A stretch of 27,223 nucleotides of DNA from IMG/VR virus record IMGVR_UViG_3300017770_000120, positions 1 to 27,223 of that record. One strand, given 5' to 3'. A program made the position numbers and the translations under genes. How positions within the stretch are numbered: the first letter of the stretch is position 1; every line of letters begins with the position of its first letter. Origin of the DNA: a virus. This document shows, piece by piece, positions 8,434 to 16,689 of the stretch. The notes under the pieces are model-generated. The model searched no databases. It was not told where the DNA came from and worked only from the letters and a program-made list of their open reading frames with translations.

Positions 8434-10011
8434 TTATTCAGGTTGTTGTCCACCAGTATAGTCCATAACACCCTTCGCTATGGCAGGAGTTGCGCCTTTA
8501 GCCATATCCACCATCTGCTGTTGTTGCATCATAGCTTCTTGCTCTTGCTGAGCGGCCTGTTGCTCTTGAGCTAATTGATCTTCAGACTTAATTAAGCCCT
8601 GTGTATCAATACCCAAAGAAGCACCTAAGCGATCAATGTAGTCAGCTACGTTTAAGTATTGCTGTATAGCTTCTGCACCGAGGGGTTGTAGATATTCCAG
8701 TAAAGACGAAAGTTTAGATAGATCCTGCCCTCGCCCTAACGCTTCTAATCCAGTCACGATCTGTGGCTTGATTGCATCGTCAGGGAACTTGGGCATCTTG
8801 CCTTCCTTCTGCATCAGGTGGAGCAGAATGTTAACAAGCGGTAGCTGGAACTCTTGTGAAAGAGTACTGTATATTCCACCTAGTGCTGTCTCTAGCTCTT
8901 GCGCCATGTAGCGAATCTCTTCCGCAGTAACACGTTCAGCGTTACGGGTGATAGAGCTGTTGAGTAGAAACGCAGCAGATAGACGCTCAGTGATTTGGCC
9001 GATCGTCTCCTGAGCTACCCTGAAGTCGTTAAACTTTTCAAGTTGTAAAGTAGATACATCATTAGCATCACCCGTTACGATCGCACCGTTAGGTGAGTTA
9101 GCTAAGACGCTTGCTCTGGTTGTACCGTTAGGACGTACCATGAACAACACCTTAGCCGCCGCAGCGGAACCTTCGACAATAGCCGAGGTTAGTGATTCAA
9201 GAGACTTAATGTCTCCGATGTATTCTTCAACAAAGCCTCGACCATAGTTCTCACCATCTACTGAGATGAAGCGTAATGCCATCCAAGGAGATCGTGCGAT
9301 AGGGTACGAGCCTTCTGATTTAGGAATTGTTATACCTTTCACTTCTTGGTGAACCATCATCTTCTTGCCTTCACGACGGACGCAAGTGTAGAGGTCAACT
9401 TCAGTTTCAGGTGTAACATTGTTGTAGTCTGGTTGATCCATGAGAGTCTTACGAACGGCATCAGGAAGAGCTTCAAAAGAAACTTCTTCTTTAACAATGA
9501 CTTTCAAAAGGTTGCCCATGGTGTCACGCTTACAGACGTAACGATCAAGACGATATACTTTCATACCGCCGTCTTTAGGTAAGTAGGTAAGGACGTTACC
9601 AGCTACGATTAATTGTTTTATTGCTTCATGCGCGGGGACACGCACAGCTTTCGCTTCGATTAACTGAGCCGCAGAACGCTCGATACGAGCTAAGGCTTCT
9701 TCAGCCTGTCCACGGGCATCATCGCCAGCAAGTTCTTGCAGGTCAAAGTCATCAATCGTCAGACGAAAGAACGGAGCGTTGGGAGGTAGCAATGTCATTA
9801 ACAGTTTAGATGCTAAGTTGTTAACACCACGAGCCGCTACAGAACTGTAAGGCTGGTCATACACCGTAGACGATGAGTGACCTTGTGGTGGCATTAGCAT
9901 AGGTATAGTTAATGAGGCTGCATCCCTAGCTCGGCTGAGGTATACATCACGATCTCTCGCCATGTCCTCATACTGCTTTGCAGCAGATTGGTCGCCAGTT
10001 GGATAGTTCAT
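8434..10011 (-). CDS. Portal / head-tail connector (T7 gp8-like)
   Basis: The 525-residue protein (T7 gp8: 536) carries family landmarks: KQYEDMARDRDVYLSRARDA near residue 12, DQPYSSVAARGVNNLASKL at about 51-69, LLPPNAPFFRL, and SAAFLLNSSITRNAERVTAE followed by IRYMAQELETALGGIYS around 345-385. It forms the dodecameric ring through which DNA is packaged and released. The C-terminus is Gln-rich (about 480-510), usual for this family. It lies four bases downstream of the gp7.3-like gene and just upstream of scaffold. Confidence 0.96.
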   Translation of the reverse strand: MNYPTGDQSAAKQYEDMARDRDVYLSRARDAASLTIPMLMPPQGHSSSTVYDQPYSSVAARGVNNLASKLLMTLLPPNAPFFRLTIDDFDLQELAGDDARGQAEEALARIERSAAQLIEAKAVRVPAHEAIKQLIVAGNVLTYLPKDGGMKVYRLDRYVCKRDTMGNLLKVIVKEEVSFEALPDAVRKTLMDQPDYNNVTPETEVDLYTCVRREGKKMMVHQEVKGITIPKSEGSYPIARSPWMALRFISVDGENYGRGFVEEYIGDIKSLESLTSAIVEGSAAAAKVLFMVRPNGTTRASVLANSPNGAIVTGDANDVSTLQLEKFNDFRVAQETIGQITERLSAAFLLNSSITRNAERVTAEEIRYMAQELETALGGIYSTLSQEFQLPLVNILLHLMQKEGKMPKFPDDAIKPQIVTGLEALGRGQDLSKLSSLLEYLQPLGAEAIQQYLNVADYIDRLGASLGIDTQGLIKSEDQLAQEQQAAQQEQEAMMQQQQMVDMAKGATPAIAKGVMDYTGGQQPE

Positions 10012-10015
10012 TTGA

Positions 10016-10234
10016 TTAGCCTACGTTAGGTTTAGAAGGAGAGTTGCTAGATGTAGATCCTATTTGTAAACCACTAGCGCCTCGTCGTAGTTGTTTCTTA
10101 CCACGTCTCTTCTTCTTCTGCTGTTCAGCATTACTGTCTACAGCATTATCAATTTCTTCAGGGGCAGCCTCGGGCGCAGGAGGAGCAGCAATCGGCTTAG
10201 GCATTTTAGGAGCTTCTGGAGTTTTTAAACACAT
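10016..10234 (-). CDS. gp7.3-like small virion/adsorption protein
   Basis: The 72-residue product begins MCLKTPEAPKMPKPIAAPPA, has a Pro/Ala N-terminal half, a basic patch QQKKKRRGKKQLRR at about 38-51 and a Ser/Gly/Asn C-terminus. T7 gp7.3 (99 residues, a tail protein needed for adsorption) has a similar order, with a basic GRKKARAGGKKSL segment and a Ser/Gly tail, and also lies just before the portal gene. The match is in layout rather than long sequence identity. It is likely co-translated with the portal gene, four bases downstream. Confidence 0.65.
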   Translation of the reverse strand: MCLKTPEAPKMPKPIAAPPAPEAAPEEIDNAVDSNAEQQKKKRRGKKQLRRGASGLQIGSTSSNSPSKPNVG

Positions 10235-10237
10235 AAT

Positions 10238-10420
10238 TTATTCCTCTAAGTTTTCGTTAAATAAACCCTCTAGCTTCTGGATCACGCTTTGCTGACCCTG
10301 TAGATAAGCTATATCATCTGGGGTTGTTCCACGATCGAGGGGTAGTTTGTCTGGGAAAAGGGACTTTAGGTGTTCTAAAGCATCCTTATCTATATTGAAT
10401 CTTTTGTTTAATACGTTCAT
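10238..10420 (-). CDS. Small protein at the head of the structural module
   Basis: The 60-residue product begins MNVLNKRFNIDKDALEHLKS and is charged, helical and soluble, with no recognised domain. It is the first gene after the terminator at 10471-10493, and its ATG lies only seven bases from the 21-bp repeat (10428-10448). No clear Shine-Dalgarno sequence precedes the ATG. If transcription starts at the GG of the repeat, the mRNA would be nearly leaderless here. A T7 gp7- or gp6.7-like position is likely, but function is unknown. Confidence 0.7.
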   Translation of the reverse strand: MNVLNKRFNIDKDALEHLKSLFPDKLPLDRGTTPDDIAYLQGQQSVIQKLEGLFNENLEE

Positions 10421-10427
10421 AGTTTAT

Positions 10428-10448
10428 ATCCAATAACGGTGTGGGATA
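10428..10448 (-). promoter_or_regulatory. 21-bp repeat, candidate phage promoter (copy 1)
   Basis: Plus strand ATCCAATAACGGTGTGGG plus three more bases, identical to 16690-16710. On the transcribed strand it ends TTATTGGAT, similar to the TATAGGG initiation region of T7 promoters. It lies between a terminator and the first structural gene. Orientation is inferred from the neighbouring genes. Confidence 0.6.
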
Positions 10449-10470
10449 ATAACCTTATATATCAAGGAGT

Positions 10471-10493
10471 TAAAAGGGGGTTTTTAGCCCCCA
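10471..10493 (-). terminator. Intrinsic terminator ending the replication module
   Basis: Minus strand: GGGGG, loop CTAAAAA, CCCCC (10476-10492), then TTTTAA. It lies three bases past the stop of the DUF5664-like gene and directly before the 21-bp repeat, separating replication and structural transcription. Confidence 0.85.
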
Positions 10494-10495
10494 GA

Positions 10496-10978
10496 TTAGC
10501 TAGTTTCTCCGGCTTTCTCAAGCTCCTTCTGAAGGTTAGCTAAAGCCCTCCAAGCGACCTTCGCAGAGTGCCTAATACCGTCAGTATCGACTGTACCAGC
10601 CTCGATTAAGTGCCTCGTGAGAGCGTCTAACTCGTCTCCAGACTTCGAACGATCCCAGAATAAGGGCTTATTAGGGTTATGCTGATCGTTTCCTATTCGA
10701 GAACAGATCGCAACTTCCCTTAGAGCGTCTGGGAAATAGTTAAGAACCCCTGACCAGACAGGGATACCCTTACGCCTAGCCGCCTCATCCTGCTTAGGGG
10801 TTTCCACAGAAGTCTTAGGTGTCTTAGCCGCCTTCCAAGCAGCGTCCCATTGGTCATCTTCATCTGTCTGATTAGCGTTACTATATTTCGTCGCTAGACC
10901 GTCGAGATAGGTGGTTAAATCTTCACCCCGAGCAGCTAAGTCCCACTCGAGTTTGGTAGCATCATCTATTGAAGCCAT
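10496..10978 (-). CDS. DUF5664-like (dATP/dGTP diphosphohydrolase N-domain) protein
   Basis: The 160-residue protein has an acidic N-terminal half without known motifs and a C-terminal part (about 70-155) matching the phage DUF5664 pattern: GIPVWSGVLNYFPDALREVA, then GNDQHNPNKPLFWDRSKSGD, then LDALTRHLIEAG and a final helix. In databases this domain is often labelled as the N-terminal region of dATP/dGTP diphosphohydrolase and resembles all-alpha nucleotide pyrophosphohydrolases. A role in nucleotide-pool control during phage replication is an inference. The start overlaps the end of the exonuclease gene by 13 bases. A terminator follows. Confidence 0.72.
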   Translation of the reverse strand: MASIDDATKLEWDLAARGEDLTTYLDGLATKYSNANQTDEDDQWDAAWKAAKTPKTSVETPKQDEAARRKGIPVWSGVLNYFPDALREVAICSRIGNDQHNPNKPLFWDRSKSGDELDALTRHLIEAGTVDTDGIRHSAKVAWRALANLQKELEKAGETS

Positions 10979-11682
10979 AACTTTACTTCTCCTGTTTCAA
11001 AGTTGTATTCACCGTCCCGTAGGATACGAGCCAGTCTAGCATTTTCCAAGGCGACTTCTTCGCCAAGTCCTTGTTTTTTATAGGTAGCTACTACAGCTTC
11101 CCAAGTACAATCAGCCTGTAGAATGGCATCTGCCTTCTTCTGACCAACTGTAGGACAGCCTTTATAGCCATCTGTAGTATCGCCCATAAGAGTCTGTAAG
11201 AAGAACCAATAGTCAGCCGTTTCCTCATCGATAGTGATGATCTCACCGTCCATTAAGTGACGTGCTGGAATCGTTTTAAGATCCTTATCAGCAGACCAGA
11301 TCACGTACTTGTCGAGGTCTGAACTACCTAAGATACCGAGCAAATCATCTGCTTCGATACCGTCAGTCATCTGACCTTCCCACTGATCCATGAGATAGCC
11401 CCGAGCATACCCAAGCAACATTGGCTTACGTACCTCTTTACGATTCATCTTATAGTATGGGGCTACCTCAGTCCGGTAGTTCTTCTTACCAGAGACACAA
11501 GTGATGATCTCACTGCATCCTGACTCTTCTAAAAGTTTAAGTATTTGTTGATCGCATGAAGCCGCTACGTCCTGCTCATATGCGTGTAGAGTCCATAGAC
11601 CGTCACCCCAGTTCACTGGAGCTTCAGCTATAGTTGCTGCCTTGTAGGCAATGATGTCGCCATCAACCAAAAGTGTAGTCAT
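10966..11682 (-). CDS. 5'-3' exonuclease (T7 gp6-like, FEN/PIN fold)
   Basis: The 238-residue protein (T7 gp6: 300) has the metal-binding Asp/Glu set of the FEN family: LLVDGDIIAYKAA at 4-16, DGIEADDLLGI near 108-118, and WSADKDLKTIP near 129-139. A helix-three-turn-helix-like segment, LMGDTTDGYKGCPTVGQKKA, follows at about 165-184. T7 gp6 removes RNA primers and degrades host DNA to supply nucleotides. The gene is in its expected place after DNA polymerase, separated from it by a small nuclease gene two bases upstream. It overlaps the DUF5664-like gene. Confidence 0.92.
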   Translation of the reverse strand: MTTLLVDGDIIAYKAATIAEAPVNWGDGLWTLHAYEQDVAASCDQQILKLLEESGCSEIITCVSGKKNYRTEVAPYYKMNRKEVRKPMLLGYARGYLMDQWEGQMTDGIEADDLLGILGSSDLDKYVIWSADKDLKTIPARHLMDGEIITIDEETADYWFFLQTLMGDTTDGYKGCPTVGQKKADAILQADCTWEAVVATYKKQGLGEEVALENARLARILRDGEYNFETGEVKLWLQ

Positions 11683-11684
11683 AA

Positions 11685-11969
11685 TTAGTTCCTATGATTC
11701 ATTAAACGTAAGCCCCGTGTCTTCGCATCAAAGATGATGAACTGGACACCCATAGCTTTCTGCTCATCTGTACGTTTAGAAGGACGACCCATCTTCACAT
11801 CAAAGAGGTAAACCTTACCTTCTTTCATGGCGATGAGATCGACCATACCCGTACACCCTGCATTCTTAAAGACTTGAAAACCCTCATCCCATAACCACGT
11901 GATAGCGTAGTGCTCTGCTATATCACCCTTTAGGTTAGGATCAGTGCGTCTCAGCCCAACTGGTTCCAA
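11685..11969 (-). CDS. Small PD-(D/E)XK endonuclease-like protein
   Basis: The conserved part reads LKGDIAEHYAITWLWDEGF, then NAGCTGMVDLIAMKEGK and VYLFDVKMG, giving the E...D...DxK arrangement of PD-(D/E)XK nucleases (Glu of IAEHY, Asp of MVDLI, Asp and Lys of FDVK). Similar small proteins beside DNA polymerase in T7-like phages are annotated as endonucleases or Holliday-junction resolvase-like. The start is uncertain: no ATG or GTG lies near the expected N-terminus. TTG at 11969 is chosen; GTG at 12047 or TTG at 12062 would add residues encoded over the polymerase 3' end. The gene overlaps the polymerase by about 29 bases and ends two bases before the exonuclease gene. Confidence 0.72.
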   Translation of the reverse strand: MEPVGLRRTDPNLKGDIAEHYAITWLWDEGFQVFKNAGCTGMVDLIAMKEGKVYLFDVKMGRPSKRTDEQKAMGVQFIIFDAKTRGLRLMNHRN

Positions 11970-13641
11970 TCTGGAACTCGCTGTCAAGGGGGCATCTAAA
12001 CTTATAATGTGCTTCTGTTTCTTTAATTGCTTGTTTTGTGAACTCACCAATAATATCCTCAAGCCCGTCTCGGACTATAATCTGTACCTCATCGTGAACG
12101 AATGCAACGATCGCAACGTCCTCCTCGGTGTAACCAGCTTCTCTGATCTTGGTCTCAATGCCTATGTACCAGTGCTTACATATTAACGCACCGGCAGACT
12201 GGAGGAGAGTGTTAAGAGCAGCGTGAGCGTGTCGGATAGGAGTGATCCTACCGTCTAAACCCATAATACTGCCTTTCTCTGCCTTCAGCTTTACAGCATC
12301 TGAGAGATACTTAAGAGCGGGTGTCTTGGCTAAGAAGCGTTGTTTGATACGACCGCCTTCTTTACCATCCTTACCAATGATCGAACCAATCTTCTCATTA
12401 CCGCCACCGTAAAGGTAAGCATAAATAAATGTCTTGGCTGTGTTACGATCAGGAAGTCCAGCCGCTAATTGATTAGCAGTGTGGATATCACCTTCTAAGA
12501 TTTCTCGTCCATATGCCCCGTCATCGTACCGAGACATATAGTGTGCCAAACACCGAAGCTCTAAGCCTGACGCATCAGCGCCGAGTAGCTTGTAACCTTC
12601 AGGTGCACAGAACAGCTCACGACATTCGTGACCGTAGACAGCGTTAGTGGAGGGTATCTGAGCACAGTTCGGAGCAGAGTGTGTACACCGTGAGGTAACA
12701 GCACCCATATGATTCACTCGTCCATGTATCCGGCCTTCCTTCTCTAGCTTAAGCCATGCTTGACTACCATTACCGAGCTGTCCTAGCCTCTTATTGAGCA
12801 TCTGATACTCACATAGTAGTTTAGCTTCTGGCATATCTATTTCAGATAAGACCTTCTCATCTACCTTAGGATCACCTTTCTCCGTAAAGACTTCAGGCTT
12901 CCACCCACGCTTCATCAGTCTGTCAGCGATCTGCTGTCGACTTGCTGGGTTAAATGGTACAGTTTTGGTTTTGGTTTTCATCTCTATAATGGTTGGCTCC
13001 ATAGTCTCTAGCAACTCTGCTGTGATCTCTTCCTTACGAGCGGAAAGTGTGCTGTATAACTTCTGAGCCTTTTCTACAGAGAACGGGAAGCCAATGCGTT
13101 CCTGCTGAAGTAGTAACCTGTGCATTGTGTGCTCCATTTCCATAGCTTCTTGAGAGAATTGTTTAGCTATGATCCGCTGGTATAGGCGGTAGTTTAACTG
13201 CACATCTTGTTCACAGTACTCCAACATCTCAGGAGAGTATTCATCCCAAGCGTTCTCTTGCTTACCGTAGTCACCCTTGTGGAACTTAAGGCGTTGACCC
13301 CAAGCGTCTAAGGAATGACTACCATACATTGTTGTTTTAACGAGCTTCTTACGTGAATCCAGCTCCCGAAGGTTTGACCAGATAAGTCGTGAAGCAACTA
13401 AGGTGTCGAACACTTCACCTTCATGTTTAAGTCCTAAGACTTTCTCTACGACTGGTATATCGTATCCCATGATGTTGTGTCCTGCCAGCGTCTGTTTGCT
13501 GATCTCCTTGAAAAGTTTAGCCACTTCTTCGTGGCCAACTGCTTTATGTACCAGTTGTGTGTCTGTATCAATAGCTACAAGACAGTGGATCTTAGTGGCC
13601 TCTGGTAGTAAGCCATCTGTTTCTACATCGAATATATACAT
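11941..13641 (-). CDS. DNA polymerase, family A (T7 gp5-like)
   Basis: The 566-residue enzyme copies phage DNA. The proofreading exonuclease is intact: Exo I FDVETDG (Asp5, Glu7), Exo II GHNIMGYD (about 54-61) and Exo III YCEQDVQLN (142-150). Polymerase motif A is DASGLELR (from Asp356), motif B RNTAKTFIYAYLYGGG (399-414, Lys403, Tyr411), and motif C HDE (516-518). The residue equivalent to E. coli Pol I Phe762 is Tyr407, as in T7. T7 gp5 is 704 residues; much of the shortfall is before NPASRQQ (231-237), where T7 carries its thioredoxin-binding insertion, so host thioredoxin is probably not the clamp. RBS GAGAGGG precedes the ATG. Confidence 0.97.
   Translation of the reverse strand: MYIFDVETDGLLPEATKIHCLVAIDTDTQLVHKAVGHEEVAKLFKEISKQTLAGHNIMGYDIPVVEKVLGLKHEGEVFDTLVASRLIWSNLRELDSRKKLVKTTMYGSHSLDAWGQRLKFHKGDYGKQENAWDEYSPEMLEYCEQDVQLNYRLYQRIIAKQFSQEAMEMEHTMHRLLLQQERIGFPFSVEKAQKLYSTLSARKEEITAELLETMEPTIIEMKTKTKTVPFNPASRQQIADRLMKRGWKPEVFTEKGDPKVDEKVLSEIDMPEAKLLCEYQMLNKRLGQLGNGSQAWLKLEKEGRIHGRVNHMGAVTSRCTHSAPNCAQIPSTNAVYGHECRELFCAPEGYKLLGADASGLELRCLAHYMSRYDDGAYGREILEGDIHTANQLAAGLPDRNTAKTFIYAYLYGGGNEKIGSIIGKDGKEGGRIKQRFLAKTPALKYLSDAVKLKAEKGSIMGLDGRITPIRHAHAALNTLLQSAGALICKHWYIGIETKIREAGYTEEDVAIVAFVHDEVQIIVRDGLEDIIGEFTKQAIKETEAHYKFRCPLDSEFQIGTSWAETH
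12627..12636 (-). repeat. Polar decamer TACGGTCACG, inside DNA polymerase
   Basis: Exact copy on the transcribed strand; read in frame as Tyr-Gly-His. Confidence 0.7.
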
Positions 13642-13664
13642 CTGCTACCCTCTCGCTGGAGTGG

Positions 13665-13886
13665 TTAATCGGATAATCCATTAAAGTATCTCCTCCATAG
13701 ATAGCCTCGAACGAAGCTGACTACAGTAAAGATGACGGTGATCCATATGGATGAATCAACGCTCAGGACACCTGAATGGATTAAGTTTTTAACTACATAT
13801 TCCCACACTAAGACAGAGATTAAAAAGCCACTGCCTACGTTTAGGGTTTGTTCTAAAAATGAATGGTATTTTGATTGCATCTCCAT
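13665..13886 (-). CDS. Small two-helix membrane protein, DUF7220-like
   Basis: The 73-residue product has two hydrophobic segments, about 16-35 (VGSGFLISVLVWEYVV) and 45-62 (SSIWITVIFTVVSFVRGYLW), with a short polar N-terminus and basic WRRYFNGL after the second. The pattern of a Q-x-K/R start, a first helix with GF-x-I-S, and a second helix ending TxVSxxRxYxxRR-F resembles the phage family DUF7220, whose role is unknown. The ATG at 13886 is only three bases from AGGAGG; the in-frame ATG at 13880 has better spacing. It lies between a small gene and DNA polymerase. Holin function is possible but unsupported. Confidence 0.75.
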   Translation of the reverse strand: MEMQSKYHSFLEQTLNVGSGFLISVLVWEYVVKNLIHSGVLSVDSSIWITVIFTVVSFVRGYLWRRYFNGLSD

Positions 13887-13900
13887 ACCCCTCCTTTGGT

Positions 13901-14062
13901 TTAATGAACCGAGTCTGGATCAAAACCGTCTGACCTAAATATTTCATAGGCTCTTTGGAACTCTTGCATTGACGGTATCTCCATCATGCGACACTCTTCG
14001 ATTAACTTCTCTTGAAGGTCTACGAAAGCTTCTAACAACATTGCATCTTCTAAAGTGTACAT
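13901..14062 (-). CDS. Small acidic hypothetical protein
   Basis: The 53-residue product begins MYTLEDAMLLEAFVDLQEKL and is a soluble, acidic, helical protein with two Met residues in the middle (CRMMEIPSM). No family is recognised. A longer reading exists from 14101, but GAGGAG seven bases before the ATG at 14062 fixes this start, which lies just past the helicase stop. It is followed 14 bases later by the membrane protein gene, forming a helicase - small protein - membrane protein - polymerase run. Confidence 0.72.
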   Translation of the reverse strand: MYTLEDAMLLEAFVDLQEKLIEECRMMEIPSMQEFQRAYEIFRSDGFDPDSVH

Positions 14063-14063
14063 C

Positions 14064-15668
14064 TTAAAACTCCTCATCGAATGGTATATCTTCTTCATCA
14101 AACACTTCGTTCATTCGACCTGTGTCTGTGTCATAAGAAAGCTTACAGCATACTCCGGTAACGCCTGACCATCTGTTCTTAAGAACTCTGACAGTTGTTA
14201 CGTGAGCATTCTTCTCGGCTTGTTGGTTACGTTCTAAGCCTATAACCATATCACTTAATTGCGCGATGGCGGCCGAACCCCTGAGTTGTGCTAGTGATGT
14301 CTTAGCGCCTTCCTCGTGTCCTTTCTCACCATTAGGACGCTTAAGATGTGAAACCAAGATCATACCGATGTCCAGCTCTTCGACGAGAGATCTAAGCTTG
14401 GTCATTAAGTTATCAATGATCCTACGCTCGTCTCCGTCATCAATACCGGATACAACAATACTTACGTGGTCTAGGACTATGTAATCACAGTTACAGCCTC
14501 GGGCTAAGTACCTGATCTTACCCAGTAGGTTATCGGATTCTGTAGAACCCCAGTGATCATACATGAACACCCTGCCAGTGCCTAAAGTTGCATCGAATGC
14601 TTCTCTTAGCTGATCTTGAGGTGTCTCTGTAAGATGCACAGGGCGGTTAAGGTGTAAGGACATAAGACCTTGAGCAGTACGTTTAGCTGACTCTTCCAGA
14701 GCCACATAGCCTATGGTACTACCTTCATTCAGGATCTTATAAGCGAACTCACGGGTCAGTTGACTCTTGCCTAAGCCTGAGCCAGCCGTGACCGTAACGA
14801 TCTCTCCTTTGCGGCATCCGTCTGTCATCGCATTCAGTCCATCGAATGGGTATGGCACAGACTCAACCTCCTCAACAGTCGACACGGTTTCCCATAGATC
14901 AGCACCATTAATGATGCCATCAGGGCGGTAGGATTTAGCTCCCCACATCGCATCGACCAACTCTTTCGAGCGGCCTTGCTGGAGCATATCGCTGGCGTCT
15001 TTGAGAGGAAGACGGGCGATCTTGGCTTTATTGGGGGAGAGGAGTGAAGCACATTCTATAGCTGCTTGTTGTCCTACCTCATCGTTGTCGAACATGAATA
15101 TAACACTATCGAATGACTCGAGGTACTCGACAGCTTTAGCAATCTCACGTTTAGCACCAGCGGCTCCGGTCTTAACGGAAACTACTGGCCACTTGTTGCC
15201 CATGGCCTGAGACAAAGAGAGAGCATCAAGCTCCCCCTCTGTAACAGTAACCATCTTACCACCATCCCGCCACAGCCATTGACCGTAGAGGGTGGCTTCT
15301 TTCATGTTACCTTTAACAAAGAACTCCTTGTTAGGTAATCTTATTTTCTGAGCGACAGTCTGGCCTTGATTGTTTTTGTGGTTAGCCACTTGAGCAATCG
15401 AACCATTGAACTCTCCAACTCTATAATCCCATAACTTTGTTGTTTCTTCTGTCAACTTACGCTTTGCTAGTGCTTGTACTTCCCCTCGAAGGAAGTCAGT
15501 ATCAGTCTTAGTGATTGTTTTCACTGGTGTTTCCTCCTTAAGTCCGTGGTTGTGTGTGTTACACGAAAAGCAAAACGTGTGTCCGTCTGTGTAGATCCCG
15601 CAGGCATCAGACGATCCACAGTTATCGCAGGGTATATGTTGTATGAATTCACTCTCGCTTTTTTCCAT
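14064..15668 (-). CDS. Primase-helicase (T7 gp4-like)
   Basis: The 534-residue protein (T7 gp4: 566) joins primase and DnaB-type helicase. A zinc-binding domain has CDNC (Cys14, Cys17) and CFSC (Cys33, Cys36). The TOPRIM fold shows TEGELDAL (143-150) and FDNDEVGQ (193-200). The helicase has Walker A GSGLGKS (296-302), a Walker B-like strand YIVLDH and a downstream KTSLAQLRGSAAIAQ segment. The C-terminus is acidic and ends FDEEF, with a terminal Phe, a feature used in T7 to dock on the polymerase. It starts directly after the endonuclease I stop, with GAGG eight bases before the ATG. Confidence 0.96.
   Translation of the reverse strand: MEKSESEFIQHIPCDNCGSSDACGIYTDGHTFCFSCNTHNHGLKEETPVKTITKTDTDFLRGEVQALAKRKLTEETTKLWDYRVGEFNGSIAQVANHKNNQGQTVAQKIRLPNKEFFVKGNMKEATLYGQWLWRDGGKMVTVTEGELDALSLSQAMGNKWPVVSVKTGAAGAKREIAKAVEYLESFDSVIFMFDNDEVGQQAAIECASLLSPNKAKIARLPLKDASDMLQQGRSKELVDAMWGAKSYRPDGIINGADLWETVSTVEEVESVPYPFDGLNAMTDGCRKGEIVTVTAGSGLGKSQLTREFAYKILNEGSTIGYVALEESAKRTAQGLMSLHLNRPVHLTETPQDQLREAFDATLGTGRVFMYDHWGSTESDNLLGKIRYLARGCNCDYIVLDHVSIVVSGIDDGDERRIIDNLMTKLRSLVEELDIGMILVSHLKRPNGEKGHEEGAKTSLAQLRGSAAIAQLSDMVIGLERNQQAEKNAHVTTVRVLKNRWSGVTGVCCKLSYDTDTGRMNEVFDEEDIPFDEEF
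14787..14796 (-). repeat. Polar decamer TACGGTCACG, inside primase-helicase
   Basis: Exact copy; reading phase T-ACG-GTC-ACG (Val-Thr), just before the Walker A codons. Confidence 0.7.
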
Positions 15669-16052
15669 TTAATAAACCTCGTCTATGATTAACCATTCAT
15701 CAGGGACATGACCTTCTGCCCATATGAATCCGTTGCGTTCTGCCCATTCCGAACAAGTCATCTTGGTTCCATCTTTCCGAACCTTAGCGCCTTGTACGGT
15801 ACTGGAAGCACGTTGAAATAAGAACCTAATGTCCAGATCAGGATGTTGTTCTTTCACACTCTTCATCTTACGTTGAGCGTCCTGCCTGAAATAGCCCTTT
15901 ACCTCGACGTAAATATCCCCGATCAAGAGATCAGGGATGTAGTTACGTTCGACTGTGTAGGGTAACTTACATGGCTCATAACTGTAGTTAATGCCACGCT
16001 TGTCTAGGTTCGCTTGCACTCTATCTTCAAGTGTAGACCTAGAAGTCGCCAT
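15669..16052 (-). CDS. Endonuclease I (T7 gp3-like Holliday junction resolvase)
   Basis: The 127-residue enzyme (T7 gp3: 149) resolves branched DNA and helps degrade host DNA. It begins MATSRSTLEDRVQANLDKRG, with the catalytic Glu in the first helix (LEDRV). The core is NYIPDLLIGDIYVEVKGYF (about 56-74), containing the Asp and the Glu-x-Lys of the active site, then REQHPDLDIRFLF-like KEQHPDLDIRFLFQRA, very close to T7. An in-frame ATG at 16148 would add 32 residues unlike the family; the 16052 start aligns with T7 and overlaps the SSB stop by 14 bases. The helicase ATG follows immediately. Confidence 0.93.
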   Translation of the reverse strand: MATSRSTLEDRVQANLDKRGINYSYEPCKLPYTVERNYIPDLLIGDIYVEVKGYFRQDAQRKMKSVKEQHPDLDIRFLFQRASSTVQGAKVRKDGTKMTCSEWAERNGFIWAEGHVPDEWLIIDEVY

Positions 16053-16647
16053 CGGTAAATACCTCAGCTTCTGGAGCAGATGGAGTAGCAGAGGCAGTGA
16101 AGCCGTCTTCTTCATCGAACACAGAAGTAGCTGGGCTACCATATTCAACTAGATCAATAACTTGTACAGCTTTTAAGCGTAAAGATACACCAACCTTCTT
16201 AGTACCTGCTACCATGTAAGGCATAGGTTCGAAGGCAACCTTAACGTCAGAGCCATTGCCGATAGCAATCTCTTGAGTCATAGGTGTACGCTTGGCGTCA
16301 ACGACAGCAACTTTCTGCTCGAAGGTTCGACCATCACGGGTGTTAACTTTAGCTTTTAACTTGAATTTGAACTCGATCTCGCCAGTAGCATCGCCAGTTT
16401 CACGATCATATACAGGTGAGTAAGGAGCTTGAATGGACAATTGATTCTTAAGTGCAGGTTTTTTCTCCACTTCTTCATCGAATTTAGCGGAGCAGAGTGT
16501 GTCAAGGTACTCACACATATCTGCCGCATCCACTTCTGGTAAAGTTAAGCTGATTGAATAGATGCCGTTAGCATCGAACTTTGTATCAGGCTCGAACAGT
16601 TTTGCCCAGAGTGCTTGTCCACGCATTACTTTTTGAGATTTAGCCAT
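16039..16647 (-). CDS. Single-stranded DNA-binding protein (T7 gp2.5-like)
   Basis: The 202-residue protein (T7 gp2.5: 232) has an OB-fold-like body beginning MAKSQKVMRGQALWAKLFEP. It ends with a Ser/Ala/Pro linker, an acidic stretch and AEVFTDGDF. An acidic tail with a terminal Phe is the hallmark by which T7 gp2.5 contacts polymerase and helicase. It coats single-stranded DNA and coordinates the replisome. It is the first gene after the 21-bp repeat at 16690, with AGGAAA before the ATG, so it probably starts the phage-polymerase-transcribed replication unit. Confidence 0.93.
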   Translation of the reverse strand: MAKSQKVMRGQALWAKLFEPDTKFDANGIYSISLTLPEVDAADMCEYLDTLCSAKFDEEVEKKPALKNQLSIQAPYSPVYDRETGDATGEIEFKFKLKAKVNTRDGRTFEQKVAVVDAKRTPMTQEIAIGNGSDVKVAFEPMPYMVAGTKKVGVSLRLKAVQVIDLVEYGSPATSVFDEEDGFTASATPSAPEAEVFTDGDF

Positions 16648-16689
16648 AATAATATTTCCTATTTAGTTTTAAGTTTGGTTTGAAAGTAA

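Noticed and set aside
13665-13886. DUF7220-like membrane protein as the holin
   Set aside because: Two spans and small size fit, but it sits in the replication module and matches a family of unknown role.
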